A DNA stretch of 54,941 nucleotides from an uncultured beta proteobacterium (GTDB lineage: Bacteria; Pseudomonadota; Gammaproteobacteria; Burkholderiales; Casimicrobiaceae). The notes beneath the pieces were generated by a model, which saw only the letters and a list, made by a program, of their open reading frames with translations, ran no database searches and was not told the origin of the DNA. The stretch spans positions 1 to 54,941 of the forward strand of contig CAIWHR010000472.1 in the NCBI GenBank assembly GCA_903912485.1, read 5' to 3'. This document shows, piece by piece, positions 41,163 to 50,104 of the stretch. Within the stretch, counting starts at the first letter, position 1. Every line of letters starts with the position of its first letter. Both the position numbers and the translations under genes were made by a program.

Positions 41163-42049
41163 TCTTCGGCGACTTCGGGATGGACACCGCCTCGCTGGCG
41201 GGCTCGCTCGAGAGCAAGCTCGCGGCGATACGGCGGGCCGGGTTCTCGCAGGTGATGATATCCGCCGGCGACGTCGTCGGCCATCCCGCCGGCGTCGCCG
41301 GCGGCGCGCGCGTCGTCCGCGACAGCGGCCTGCGCGTGACCGGCCTCGAGGCGCTGCGCGATTTCGAGGGGCTCTCCGGCCGGCTGCACGGCTACAAGGT
41401 CGACGTCGCCAAGTCGATGCTCGAAGTCTGCGGCGCGCTCGGCGGCCGCGTGCTGCTGGTCGAGGCGTCGACGTCGACGCACGCCGACGCCAGCGCCGAG
41501 GCGATCGTCCGCGACCTGCGGATGCTCGCGATGCTCGCGATCCCCATGGGCATCCGGATCGCGTTCAAGGGCGTGTCGTGGAGCCGGACGGTGACCGATT
41601 TCTCCGCGGCGGGCGACCTCGTCTTTCGCGCCAACTGCCCGAACCTGGGGCTCGCCGTCGACGCGTTCGACGTGCTGGCGGCGCGCATCCCGCTCGCCGA
41701 TCTCGAAGCGATCGATCCGCAGCAGATCTTCCTGGTCCAGCTCTCCGACTACATGTGGCAGCAGATCCGGTCGGTCGAGGAAGCGGCGACGACGGCGACG
41801 CACTTCCGCGTCTTTCCGGGCGAGGGCGCGCACAGCGACGACCTCGCCCGGTTCGTCAGCGCGCTCGACGGCATCGGCTACTGCGGCGACTACAGCTTCG
41901 ACGTCTACAACGACGACTACCAGCAGATGCCCGCCGAGACCGTCGTCGCGCGCGCGCACCGCGCCGCCGAATGGCTTGCCGAGACGGTGCTGCGGCGCGC
42001 GCTGCCGGTGCCCGACATGGAGCGCCTCGCGCGCAGCAATCGCCGCTGA
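41159..42049 (+). CDS. TIM-barrel protein resembling 3-dehydroshikimate dehydratase, key metal ligands replaced
   Basis: The 296-residue protein aligns by motif with QuiC/AsbF-type 3-dehydroshikimate dehydratases and other xylose-isomerase-like barrels: GIRIAFKGVSWSRTV, GLAVDAFDVLA, IFLVQLSDYMW, RVFPGEGAHSDDL and DYSFDVYND. Of the four usual metal ligands, D168 and Q194 remain, but the glutamate of strand 4 is K137 and that of strand 8 is D248; the nearby histidine of the D-x-F-H motif is D171. The lysine could substitute for the metal or create a new chemistry. The ATG at 41159 gives an ATGA overlap with the VOC gene, so the two are probably made as a complex. Confidence 0.72.
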   Translation: MIFGDFGMDTASLAGSLESKLAAIRRAGFSQVMISAGDVVGHPAGVAGGARVVRDSGLRVTGLEALRDFEGLSGRLHGYKVDVAKSMLEVCGALGGRVLLVEASTSTHADASAEAIVRDLRMLAMLAIPMGIRIAFKGVSWSRTVTDFSAAGDLVFRANCPNLGLAVDAFDVLAARIPLADLEAIDPQQIFLVQLSDYMWQQIRSVEEAATTATHFRVFPGEGAHSDDLARFVSALDGIGYCGDYSFDVYNDDYQQMPAETVVARAHRAAEWLAETVLRRALPVPDMERLARSNRR

Positions 42050-42097
42050 CGCATCGGACCGATGCCCGGCGGCAACTACCGCACAAGGATGCAGACG

Positions 42098-43108
42098 ATG
42101 AAGATGGAGTATCGCCGGCTCGGCGACAGCGGCCTCGAGGTTTCCCCGATCTGCCTGGGCACGATGACCTTCGGCGACCGCAGCAGCGAGGCCGAAGCGC
42201 ACCGGATCATCGCCTCCGCCTTCGACGCCGGCGTCAACTTCATCGACACCGCCGACGCGTACGTCTACGGCGTCGCGGAAAGGATCGTCGGCGCCGCGAT
42301 CCGTGCCAACCGCCGGCACTGGATCCTCGCCACCAAGGTCGCCAATCCGATGACGGCGAAGCCGCGCGACGGCGGCCTGTCGCGGCGCTGGATACTGCAG
42401 GCCTGCGACGACAGCCTCGCGCGCCTCGCCACCGACTACATCGACGTCTACTACCTGCACAAGGACGACCGCGCGACGCCGATCGCCGAGACGGTCGGCG
42501 CGATCGGCGACCTCATCCGGAGCGGCAAGATCCTGTACTTCGGGATCTCGAACTACCGCGGCTGGCGCATATCCGAGGTCGTCAACGAGTGCGCAGCGCA
42601 GGGCGTGCCCCGGCCGGTCGTGTGCCAGCCGTACTACAACCTGCTCAACCGCCAGCCCGAAGTCGAGATCCTGCCGGCCTGCGATTACCACGGCCTCGGC
42701 GTGGTGCCGTACTCGCCGATCGCGCGCGGCGTGCTGACCGGCAAGTACCGCGCCGGCGTCGTGCCCGAGGATTCGCGCGTCGCGCGCCGGGACCAGCGGA
42801 TCATGGAGACCGAGAACCGCGAGGAGTCGCTGGCGATCGCGCAGCAGCTGGAAGCGCACGCCCGGGCGACCGGACGCACGCCGGTGGCGTTCGCACTGGC
42901 GTGGCTGTGGGCGAACGAACTCGTGACCTCGGTGATCGCCGGTCCGCGCACGTTCGAGCAGTGGCAGGACTACCTCGCCGCGCTCGGCACGCCGTGGAGC
43001 GCCGACGACGAGGCGCTGGTCGATTCGCTGGTGCGTCCGGGCTACGCGTCGACGCACGGCTACCACGATCCGCAGTACCCGTTCTTCGGGCGCATCGTCG
43101 ACGCCTGA
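42098..43108 (+). CDS. Aldo/keto reductase
   Basis: The 336-residue protein has an AKR barrel of the type often annotated as Kv-beta-like or tas-like. The catalytic tetrad is present: D and Y in FIDTADAYVYG, K in ILATKVANP and H in VYYLHKDD. The NADPH-binding end ALAWLWANELVTSVIAGPRT is typical. It should reduce or oxidise a carbonyl compound in the same pathway as the IclR-controlled genes upstream. The start at 42098 was chosen because AAGG lies nine bases before it; ATGs at 42062, 42089 and 42104 are alternatives. Confidence 0.88.
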   Translation: MKMEYRRLGDSGLEVSPICLGTMTFGDRSSEAEAHRIIASAFDAGVNFIDTADAYVYGVAERIVGAAIRANRRHWILATKVANPMTAKPRDGGLSRRWILQACDDSLARLATDYIDVYYLHKDDRATPIAETVGAIGDLIRSGKILYFGISNYRGWRISEVVNECAAQGVPRPVVCQPYYNLLNRQPEVEILPACDYHGLGVVPYSPIARGVLTGKYRAGVVPEDSRVARRDQRIMETENREESLAIAQQLEAHARATGRTPVAFALAWLWANELVTSVIAGPRTFEQWQDYLAALGTPWSADDEALVDSLVRPGYASTHGYHDPQYPFFGRIVDA

Positions 43109-43186
43109 CCGCGGCCGCTTCCGGGCGACTGGCGCCCGATTCGGGCGTGAGCCCAAACCGTTCATCCCGAAGTTGAGGCAGCCGAA

Positions 43187-46100
43187 ATGGCACTCCCCGA
43201 CGGCCTCTACGACCTCTTGCTGACGGAGCGGCTGGCGACTCAGGTCGACCCTGGTCGTGCCGATGTTGTCGCGCTCAACGCCGGCGCCGCGGAGTTTCTG
43301 GCCGACGTCATCGCGCGCCAGCTCGAGGCCGTCCTCGACGATGTCGGGGGCGACGACACCGACAAGCTCCGGCGGCAGCTCGAACTGGTCAACGCGCTGC
43401 TGGTCGCGCTGCGGCAGCGACTCGTCGCCGACGATCGGCTGGCCGCTTCCGCCGAAGTCATCGACCTCTTGGCGCGGCCACTTCGCGTCCTCAAGGCGAT
43501 TCGGCGTGACCGCCAGTTCCCGGCGTCACCCGAAATCGGGCTGGCTGCCCCTTGGCTCTTCACCGCCGGCAAGGGTTCGCCCTCGCTGCTGCAGGAGATC
43601 CGGCGCGAGCTCGCGTCGGCGGACGAGGTGGACATCCTGGTCAGTTTCATCACGGTGTCGGGCGTGCGCAAATTGCAGGACGTGCTGCAGCAGATCACGG
43701 CGATGGGCGCACGCGGCGAGACTACGACACGCCTGCGCATCCTCACCACCACCTACACCGGCGCGACCGAGGCGCGCGCCCTCGACGAGTTGGCCCGCCT
43801 GCCGGGCTGCGAAGTGCGCGTATCGCTCGACGGCCGGCGCACGCGCCTGCACGCGAAGGCCTGGCTGTTCCGGCGCAGGACCGGCTTTGGCTCGGCTTAT
43901 GTGGGCAGCGCCAACCTCTCGGGGGCAGCGCTGACCGGGGGACTGGAGTGGACCGTCAAGCTCACGCAACGCGCGCAGGAGGCGCTGTTTGCGCGTGCCA
44001 TCGCCCACTTCGAGGCGCTGTGGGCCGACAGCGAATTCCAGAGCTATGACCCCGACAATGCCGACCACCGCCAAGCGCTGGCGGCCGCCCTCGGACGGGA
44101 GTCCTTCTGCGACGGACCCGCCGCCGCGATCAGTTTTTTCGACCTGCAACCCAGGACCTACCAGCAGGACATGTTGGAACAGTTGGCGGCAGAGCGCGCG
44201 CACGGCCGCTGCCGCAACCTGCTGGTGGCAGCGACCGGCACGGGCAAGACAATCGTTGCGGCGTTCGACTACCGGAACACCTGCCGCATCGAAGGAGGGC
44301 GCCCACGCCTTCTGTTCGTCGCCCACCGCGAGGAAATCCTGCGCCAGGCCATGCGCACCTACCGCGAGGTGCTGCGCGATCCCGAATTCGGCGACCTGCT
44401 CACCGGCAGCCACGAACCTGGGCGATGGGACCATCTGTTCGCCACCATCGACAGCGTGTCGAGCCGCGACCTCGTGGCCACCGTCGGTGCCGACTATTGG
44501 CACAGCGTCGTGGTGGATGAATGCCATCGGTTGGCGGCTGACCGGTTCGACGCTTTGGCCAGAGCCGTTCGCCCCGGCCTTCTGCTCGGGCTGACGGCGA
44601 CGCCCGAGCGCAGCGACGGGCAACCGATTGTGCAGTACTTCGATCAGCGTCCCGACGGCAGCCCGGCCGTGGAGCTTCGACTGTGGCATGCGCTCGACCT
44701 GCAGTTGCTGGCGTCCTTCGAGTATTACGCCTGCGACGACGCCACCGACTTCTCGGACGTCCCCTGGGACAAGGCCGGCGAGCGCGAAGCCGTGGACGAA
44801 CTGGTCACGGGCAACGACGTCCGCGCAAGACTCGTCGTCGCCGAGTGGCGCCGGCTGGCGTCCGACGCGTCGCGATCACGCGCGCTGGTGTTCTGCGTGT
44901 CGGTAGCGCACGCCGAATTCATGACCGACCGACTCAATCGGGCCGGGTTGCCGGCGGCCTGCGTGGTGGGCACGACCACCGCCGAAGACCGGCGCCGTGC
45001 ACCGCAACGCCTGCTGCGCGGCGAACTGTGTGCGCTGGTGACGGTCGACCTCTACAACGAAGGCATCGACCTGCCCATGGTCGACACGCTGTTGCTGCTG
45101 CGTCCCACGCAAAGCCCGGTGCTTTTCCAGCAACAGATCGGCCGCGGCCTGCGTCTCGCGGCCGGCAAGGACAGCTGCCTCGTGCTCGACTTTGTCGGCC
45201 AGCACCGCGCCGAATTTCGGTTCGACCGGCTGCTGTCCAGCCTGACAGGCTTGTCGCGGCGCGAACTGGTCGACGGCGTCGAGAACGGTTTCGGCAGCTT
45301 GCCCCCCGGCTGCCACATCCAACTGCAACGACAGACGCGCGAGCAAGTGCTGCGGGGGCTGCGCGCACTGACCACGCAGAACTGGCGCCGCTTGCGCGCC
45401 GAACTGCAAGCCTATGCCGCCCTGCGTGGCCGTGCGTCCGTGCGCCTGGCGGACTTTCTGCACGACCAGGCTCTGGAACTGGAAGACGTCTACCGCGCCG
45501 GCGCCGGAGAGGGCCGCAGTGGGTGGACGGCGCTGAAACGCGATGCTGGCCTGATCGCCGCCGAGCCCGGCCCCGAGGAGAGCTACTTCAGCCGCCGCTT
45601 CGGCGACCTGCTGCACGTGGACGACCCTCGGCGCCTCGACGTGATGGCCGCCATCGGCGCGCTTGACAGCCAACCGAAGGCCTTCGCTGCGTCGGACGCA
45701 ATCGGCGTGCAGATGCTGGCTTACCAGATCGACGGACGCCACGATCAAGCTGCTGGCCCCGAAGCCTTCGTCGAGCGCCTGTCGCGTCACCCCGCCATCG
45801 GAGAGGAACTCGTCGAACTGTCGGAGCTGCTGCAGGCGCGCAGCAGTCTGGGCACCAGCCCGGTGCCGGGACTGGAAGACACGCCGCTGTGCCTGCACGC
45901 GGCCTACGGCGCGCGCGAAGTGCTCACGGCCGTGGGCTGGCTGACGGCGTCGCGTCGCGCGCCCTTCCAGGCCGGAGTGCTGCCGCTGGCCGGGCGCAAG
46001 GCCGAACTGCTGTTCGTGACGCTCGACAAGAGCGAGGGCTACCACGACCGCATCTCGTACCACGACTACGCGATCAGCGCCGAGCGCTTTCACTGGCAGA

Positions 46101-46357
46101 CTCAGAACAGCGCGGGGCCGGACACGCCCGCCGGACGGCGTTATCTGCAGAGCGCCGATCGCGACCGCGGCGGCTGTTGCAACGGCTGGCAGTTCCAGCT
46201 CTTCGTTCGGCCGCGCAAGAGCGATGGCTACCGCGCCTGCGGGCGAGTGACGCTGGAATCCGCCGAAGGTGGCCGGCCGATGAGCATTGTCTGGAAGCTT
46301 GAAACACCGCTGCCGGCGCGACTGTTCAGTGAGTTCAGCGTCCTGCGCGGCGCCTGA
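43187..46357 (+). CDS. PLD-domain SF2 helicase with DUF3427-like C-terminus
   Basis: The 1056-residue protein has an N-terminal phospholipase-D-type nuclease domain (H222 and K224 in LHAKAWLF, followed by GSANLSGAAL), then an SF2 helicase: Walker A ATGTGKT (349-355), DECH (444-447), GLTATPER and the motif VI QQIGRGLR. The final 350 or so residues fit the DUF3427 group. A single PLD half-site implies dimerisation for nuclease activity. Such proteins are common in defence islands and may cut or remodel foreign DNA. GAGG lies eight bases before the ATG. The MntA/HepT pair follows after 98 bp, supporting a defence context. Confidence 0.85.
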   Translation: MALPDGLYDLLLTERLATQVDPGRADVVALNAGAAEFLADVIARQLEAVLDDVGGDDTDKLRRQLELVNALLVALRQRLVADDRLAASAEVIDLLARPLRVLKAIRRDRQFPASPEIGLAAPWLFTAGKGSPSLLQEIRRELASADEVDILVSFITVSGVRKLQDVLQQITAMGARGETTTRLRILTTTYTGATEARALDELARLPGCEVRVSLDGRRTRLHAKAWLFRRRTGFGSAYVGSANLSGAALTGGLEWTVKLTQRAQEALFARAIAHFEALWADSEFQSYDPDNADHRQALAAALGRESFCDGPAAAISFFDLQPRTYQQDMLEQLAAERAHGRCRNLLVAATGTGKTIVAAFDYRNTCRIEGGRPRLLFVAHREEILRQAMRTYREVLRDPEFGDLLTGSHEPGRWDHLFATIDSVSSRDLVATVGADYWHSVVVDECHRLAADRFDALARAVRPGLLLGLTATPERSDGQPIVQYFDQRPDGSPAVELRLWHALDLQLLASFEYYACDDATDFSDVPWDKAGEREAVDELVTGNDVRARLVVAEWRRLASDASRSRALVFCVSVAHAEFMTDRLNRAGLPAACVVGTTTAEDRRRAPQRLLRGELCALVTVDLYNEGIDLPMVDTLLLLRPTQSPVLFQQQIGRGLRLAAGKDSCLVLDFVGQHRAEFRFDRLLSSLTGLSRRELVDGVENGFGSLPPGCHIQLQRQTREQVLRGLRALTTQNWRRLRAELQAYAALRGRASVRLADFLHDQALELEDVYRAGAGEGRSGWTALKRDAGLIAAEPGPEESYFSRRFGDLLHVDDPRRLDVMAAIGALDSQPKAFAASDAIGVQMLAYQIDGRHDQAAGPEAFVERLSRHPAIGEELVELSELLQARSSLGTSPVPGLEDTPLCLHAAYGAREVLTAVGWLTASRRAPFQAGVLPLAGRKAELLFVTLDKSEGYHDRISYHDYAISAERFHWQTQNSAGPDTPAGRRYLQSADRDRGGCCNGWQFQLFVRPRKSDGYRACGRVTLESAEGGRPMSIVWKLETPLPARLFSEFSVLRGA

Positions 46358-46455
46358 TGGCGGTTCATCGTCGGCGTGTCCGGCGACCCGGTATTCGGGC
46401 GCGCTTGCTAAACTGATGGACGCGTCATGACGACGTCCCAGAGCAGGAGAGCCGG

Positions 46456-46746
46456 ATGAAGCGTGTGCAGGCATTGGAACATCTTGCCCGAAGCAAACCC
46501 GCCCTGGCGGCCCGATACGGCGTCACCGACCTCGCCCTCTTCGGGTCCACGGCGCGTGATGCCGCGCGGGTCGACAGCGATATCGACATCCTGGTGTCGT
46601 TTGACGGCCCAGCCACGTCTGAGCGCTACTTCGGCGTCCAGTTCTTCCTCGAGGATCTTCTGGGCTGTCCGGTCGACCTGGTCACCGACAAAGCGCTGCG
46701 CCCCGAACTGCGTCCCTTCATCGAAAAGGATGCAGTTCATGTCTGA
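46456..46746 (+). CDS. mntA: MntA-type nucleotidyltransferase antitoxin
   Basis: The 96-residue protein is a minimal nucleotidyltransferase with the motif GS (30-31) followed by D42 and D44 (GSTARDAARVDSDIDI). MntA proteins block their HepT partner by adding AMP units to it. GGAGAG lies ahead of the ATG, and the gene overlaps hepT by 8 bp, the usual antitoxin-first order. A catalytic third acidic residue is likely the D of CPVDLVT. Confidence 0.92.
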   Translation: MKRVQALEHLARSKPALAARYGVTDLALFGSTARDAARVDSDIDILVSFDGPATSERYFGVQFFLEDLLGCPVDLVTDKALRPELRPFIEKDAVHV

Positions 46747-47092
46747 CCGCATCGCGCGCGAGTGGCGCTTCTACATCGACGACATGATCGCGTTCGCCGA
46801 AAGAGTCATTGCTTACACCGAGGGCCTGGATCAGCAACGATTCGTCGCGAGCGGCCTCAACTACGATGCCACGGTGCGCAACCTGGAACTGATTGGCGAA
46901 GCAGCGACCCACGTGCCTGAGGCTGTCCGTGCCGCACATCCGCAAGTGCCGTGGCGACTCGTCATCGCCACACGCAACCGGCTGACCCACGGCTATCTCG
47001 GCGTCGACAACGACACTCTGTGGAGCATTGTCGTCTCGGACGTGCCCGCGTTGCTCCTCAGTCTGGGCGACGTCAAGCGCGCTTCGGCATGA
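46739..47092 (+). CDS. hepT: HepT-type HEPN ribonuclease toxin
   Basis: The 117-residue HEPN (DUF86) protein has the intact R-x4-H-x-Y motif at R79, H84 and Y86 (RNRLTHGY), which supplies the RNase centre and the tyrosine modified by MntA. It should cut cellular RNA, perhaps tRNA, when released from control. Its start overlaps mntA; the longer frame reading into mntA is a shadow. The pair together with the helicase may form an anti-phage module or be an independent toxin-antitoxin system. Confidence 0.92.
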   Translation: MSDRIAREWRFYIDDMIAFAERVIAYTEGLDQQRFVASGLNYDATVRNLELIGEAATHVPEAVRAAHPQVPWRLVIATRNRLTHGYLGVDNDTLWSIVVSDVPALLLSLGDVKRASA

Positions 47093-47205
47093 GCGCGAAT
47101 TGGCCTTGCAGGCCGCGGCGCTCGGCACTCTCGGAGGGAAGGCGCGCAGCGCCAGCGATGCACCATTGAGCCTGCCGGCAGCCAGGCGCAACGCGCCGCC
47201 GCGAT

Positions 47206-48105
47206 TCAGCGCTCGTTGGCGACGCCGTGCGGCACGTGGCCCGCGGCGCCGTGCCGCGCCGCCGACTCGACGTGCGTGCGCTGGTCGTCGAAGAAGATGT
47301 CGGCGCCGAACGCGGACAGCACGTCGCCCTTGTCGAGCCCGCCGAGGAAGAACGCTTCGTCGATGCGGATGTTCCACGCGCGCAGCGTGCGGATGACGCG
47401 CTCGTGCGCCGGCGCGCTGCGCGCGGTGACCAGCGCGGTGCGGATGGGGCTCCGGTCCTCGGGAAAATCGGACTGGATCCGGTGCAGCGCGGCCAGGAAT
47501 TCCTTGAACGGCCCGCCCGACAGCGGCTCGCGCGCGGCGTCGACCTCGCTGCGCGCGAACGCGGCGAGCCCCTGCTCCTGGTAGACGCGCTCGGCCTCGT
47601 CGGAAAAGATCACCGCGTCGCCGTCGAACGCGAGCCGCAGGCCGTCGGCCTCGGCGCGCTCGACCGCGCCGGCGACGATCGTCGCCGCCGCATAGCCGTC
47701 GGCGAGCGCGCGCTTCACGTCGCCGGTGTCGGCCGAAAGAAAGAGGTGCGCGCCGAAGGCCGGCACGTAGCGCGACGTCGCCTCGCCCTTGGTGAACGCG
47801 GCGCGCGTGATGTCGAGGCCGTAGTGCTTGATCGCGTTGAACACGCGCAGGCCGGTGTCGGCGCTGTTGCGCGACAGCAGGATCACCTCGACGTACTGCT
47901 TGTCGGGGCGGTTGAGGCGAAGCAGCTTCTTGGTCAGCGCGAACGCCGGGCCCGGCGCCAGGATCTCGTTCTCGTGCTCGACCTGGTAGCGGTGATACGC
48001 GGTGACGCCGTCTTCGGTGTAGATCCTGTGGCTTTCCGCGAGGTCGAACAACGCCCGCGACGAAATCGCGACGACCAGCTGGCCGGCGAGCGTGGGTTTG
48101 GGCAT
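47206..48105 (-). CDS. Cytosolic 5'-nucleotidase family protein (NT5C1-like)
   Basis: The 299-residue protein resembles the 5'-nucleotidase family that includes mammalian cytosolic IA nucleotidase: it opens with LVVAISSRALFDLAESHRIY, contains VILLSRNSADTGLRVFNAI and LRLAFDGDAVIFSDEAE (an unusual HAD-like D-x-D element), and ends with GADIFFDDQRTHVESAA. It should hydrolyse nucleoside monophosphates in the cytoplasm. The ATG at 48105 begins the domain; the frame upstream belongs to the shadow of the esterase gene. It converges with hepT. Confidence 0.85.
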   Translation of the reverse strand: MPKPTLAGQLVVAISSRALFDLAESHRIYTEDGVTAYHRYQVEHENEILAPGPAFALTKKLLRLNRPDKQYVEVILLSRNSADTGLRVFNAIKHYGLDITRAAFTKGEATSRYVPAFGAHLFLSADTGDVKRALADGYAAATIVAGAVERAEADGLRLAFDGDAVIFSDEAERVYQEQGLAAFARSEVDAAREPLSGGPFKEFLAALHRIQSDFPEDRSPIRTALVTARSAPAHERVIRTLRAWNIRIDEAFFLGGLDKGDVLSAFGADIFFDDQRTHVESAARHGAAGHVPHGVANER

Positions 48106-48133
48106 GCGTCGAGTATAGCGCCGGCCCCGGCCG

Positions 48134-48733
48134 TCAGCCGGCGGCACACCCGGCGAAGCGCAGGACCGACGGCAGCTCGGCGGCGAACTCCGCCCAGCCG
48201 TGATCGCCGCCGCCGGCGACGTACTGCCACGCGCCGCGGTAGAACGCGACCGCCTCGCGCCAGTCGAGCACCTCGTCGCCGCTGCGCACCAGCAGCAGAT
48301 ACCGCTCGGGCCGCGTGATGCGCGCAACCGCCAGCGCCCGCAGCTGCGCGAAGTGCTCTTCGATCACCTCGAAGGCTTCGCCGGTGTACAGGTTGGTCTG
48401 CGTGCCGGCGTAAGGCGCCAGGTCTTCGTACGGCCGGATCGCCGGATTGATCAGCACGGCGCGGGCGCCGAAGCGTTCGGCCAGATGCGTCGCGTAGAAG
48501 CCGCCGAGCGAGCTGCCGACCAGCGTCAATGCGTCCGCCGGCGAGCGCACTTCGCGCTCGATCAGCGCGGCGACGCCGTCCACCGCAGCCGCCGGTTCGG
48601 TGGCGAGCGCGGGCACGAACAGCCGCGGCCGGGTGGCGGCGGGCAGCGCGGCGACCGCGCGCACGAGGATCTGCGCCTTGACGCTCCCGGGCGACGAACG
48701 AAAGCCGTGCAGGTAGATCAGCGTCGGACTCAT
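48134..48733 (-). CDS. YqiA-like alpha/beta-hydrolase esterase
   Basis: The 199-residue protein has the YqiA/UPF0227 pattern: LIYLHGFRSSPGSVKAQ at the start, nucleophile S in LVGSSLGGFYAT, an acid near LLLVRSGDEVLDW and the catalytic H in GGGDHGW. It hydrolyses short acyl esters. Its start overlaps the mpl stop (ATGA). The same pairing with mpl is common in betaproteobacteria, which helps place the organism. Confidence 0.88.
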   Translation of the reverse strand: MSPTLIYLHGFRSSPGSVKAQILVRAVAALPAATRPRLFVPALATEPAAAVDGVAALIEREVRSPADALTLVGSSLGGFYATHLAERFGARAVLINPAIRPYEDLAPYAGTQTNLYTGEAFEVIEEHFAQLRALAVARITRPERYLLLVRSGDEVLDWREAVAFYRGAWQYVAGGGDHGWAEFAAELPSVLRFAGCAAG

Positions 48734-50094
48734 CGCCCCGCCGCCAGCCGCGCCAGCAGCCTGGCGTGGATTCCGCCGAAGCCGCCGTTGCTCATCACCA
48801 GCACGTGATCGCCGGGCTGCGCCTCGGCCGCGATCGCCTCGACCAGCCCGGCGAGATCGCGGTGGACGGCGGCGCTGGCACCCAGCGGCGCCAGCGCCGC
48901 CGCCGCGTCCCAGCCGAGGTTTGCGGCGTAGCAGTACACCCGATCCGCGGCGGCGAGGCTGCCCGGCAGCGCGTCCTTCATCGAGCCCAGCTTCATCGTG
49001 TTCGATCGCGGCTCGAGCACGGCGAGGATGCGCGCGCCGCCGACCTTGCGCCGCAGGCCGTCCAGCGTGACCGCGATCGCCGTCGGATGGTGCGCGAAGT
49101 CGTCGTAGACGGTGACGCCGTTGACGGTGCCGCGCACTTCCATCCGGCGCTTGACGCCGCCGAACGAGGCAAGCCCGGCAAGGCTCACCGCCACCGGCAC
49201 GCCGGCGTGCCGCGCGGCCGCGATCGCCGCCAGCGCGTTCTGTTGGTTGTGCCGCCCCGCCTGCCCGAACGCCAGCGTGCCCTGGGCGGCGCCGCCGAGC
49301 AGGATGCCGCCGTCGACCGCGATCGTCCACCCGGGGCCGTTGCCCGGGACCTCGGCCAGGCCGAAGCGCTCGACCTCGCTCCAGGAGCCGCGGGCGAGCA
49401 CGCGCGCGAGGCTCGCCTCGCCGCCGTTGACGACGATGCGGCCCTTGCCCGGCACCGTGCGCACCAGGTGGTGGAACTGCGTTTCGATCGCCGCGAGATC
49501 GGGAAAGATGTCGGCGTGATCGTATTCGAGGTTGTTGAGGATCAGCGTGCGCGGGCGGTAGTGGACGAACTTGGAGCGCTTGTCGAAGAACGCGGTGTCG
49601 TATTCGTCGGCCTCGATCACGAAGAACGGGCTGTCGGTGAGGCGCGCCGAGACGCCGAAGTCGTTGGGCACGCCGCCGATCAGAAAGCCGGGGTCCAGGC
49701 CCGCGTCGTCGAGGACCCACGCCAGCATCGCGGCGGTCGTCGTCTTGCCGTGCGTGCCGGCGACGGCGAGCACCCACTTGTCGAAGAGCACGTGCTCGGC
49801 CAGCCATTGCGGACCCGACACGTAAGCGCGTCCGGCGTCGAGGATCGCCTCCATCAGCGGGTTGCCGCGCGAGACCACGTTGCCGATCACGAAAACGTCG
49901 GCGCCCCCGGCGACGCCTTCGAGCTGCGACGGGTCCCAGCCGTCGGTGAGTCCGATGCCGAGCGCCTCGAGCTGCGTGCTCATCGGCGGATAGACGTCGG
50001 CGTCGCAGCCGGTGACGGTGTGCCCGGCGCGCCTGGCGATCGCCGCGACGCCGCCCATGAACGTGCCGCAGATGCCGAGGATGTGCAGGTGCAT
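48730..50094 (-). CDS. mpl: UDP-N-acetylmuramate:L-alanyl-gamma-D-glutamyl-meso-diaminopimelate ligase
   Basis: The 454-residue cytoplasmic enzyme rejoins recycled cell-wall tripeptide to UDP-MurNAc. It has the Mpl opening HLHILGICGTFMGGVA, the ATP motif GTHGKTTT (113-120), the EADEYDTAFFDKRSKFVHY stretch specific to Mpl, and the C-terminal HNQQNALAAIAAARH and DDFAHHPTAI segments of Mur ligases. The start at 50094 matches the family; the longer frame overlaps the MFS gene. The gene overlaps the esterase gene by 4 bp. Confidence 0.96.
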   Translation of the reverse strand: MHLHILGICGTFMGGVAAIARRAGHTVTGCDADVYPPMSTQLEALGIGLTDGWDPSQLEGVAGGADVFVIGNVVSRGNPLMEAILDAGRAYVSGPQWLAEHVLFDKWVLAVAGTHGKTTTAAMLAWVLDDAGLDPGFLIGGVPNDFGVSARLTDSPFFVIEADEYDTAFFDKRSKFVHYRPRTLILNNLEYDHADIFPDLAAIETQFHHLVRTVPGKGRIVVNGGEASLARVLARGSWSEVERFGLAEVPGNGPGWTIAVDGGILLGGAAQGTLAFGQAGRHNQQNALAAIAAARHAGVPVAVSLAGLASFGGVKRRMEVRGTVNGVTVYDDFAHHPTAIAVTLDGLRRKVGGARILAVLEPRSNTMKLGSMKDALPGSLAAADRVYCYAANLGWDAAAALAPLGASAAVHRDLAGLVEAIAAEAQPGDHVLVMSNGGFGGIHARLLARLAAGR

Positions 50095-50104
50095 CGGTCG
50101 ACCC

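Noticed and set aside
47093-47205. Short GC-rich hairpins in the convergent gap between hepT and the nucleotidase gene
   Set aside because: GGCGC/GCGCC type repeats are expected by chance at this GC content and no T-run follows.
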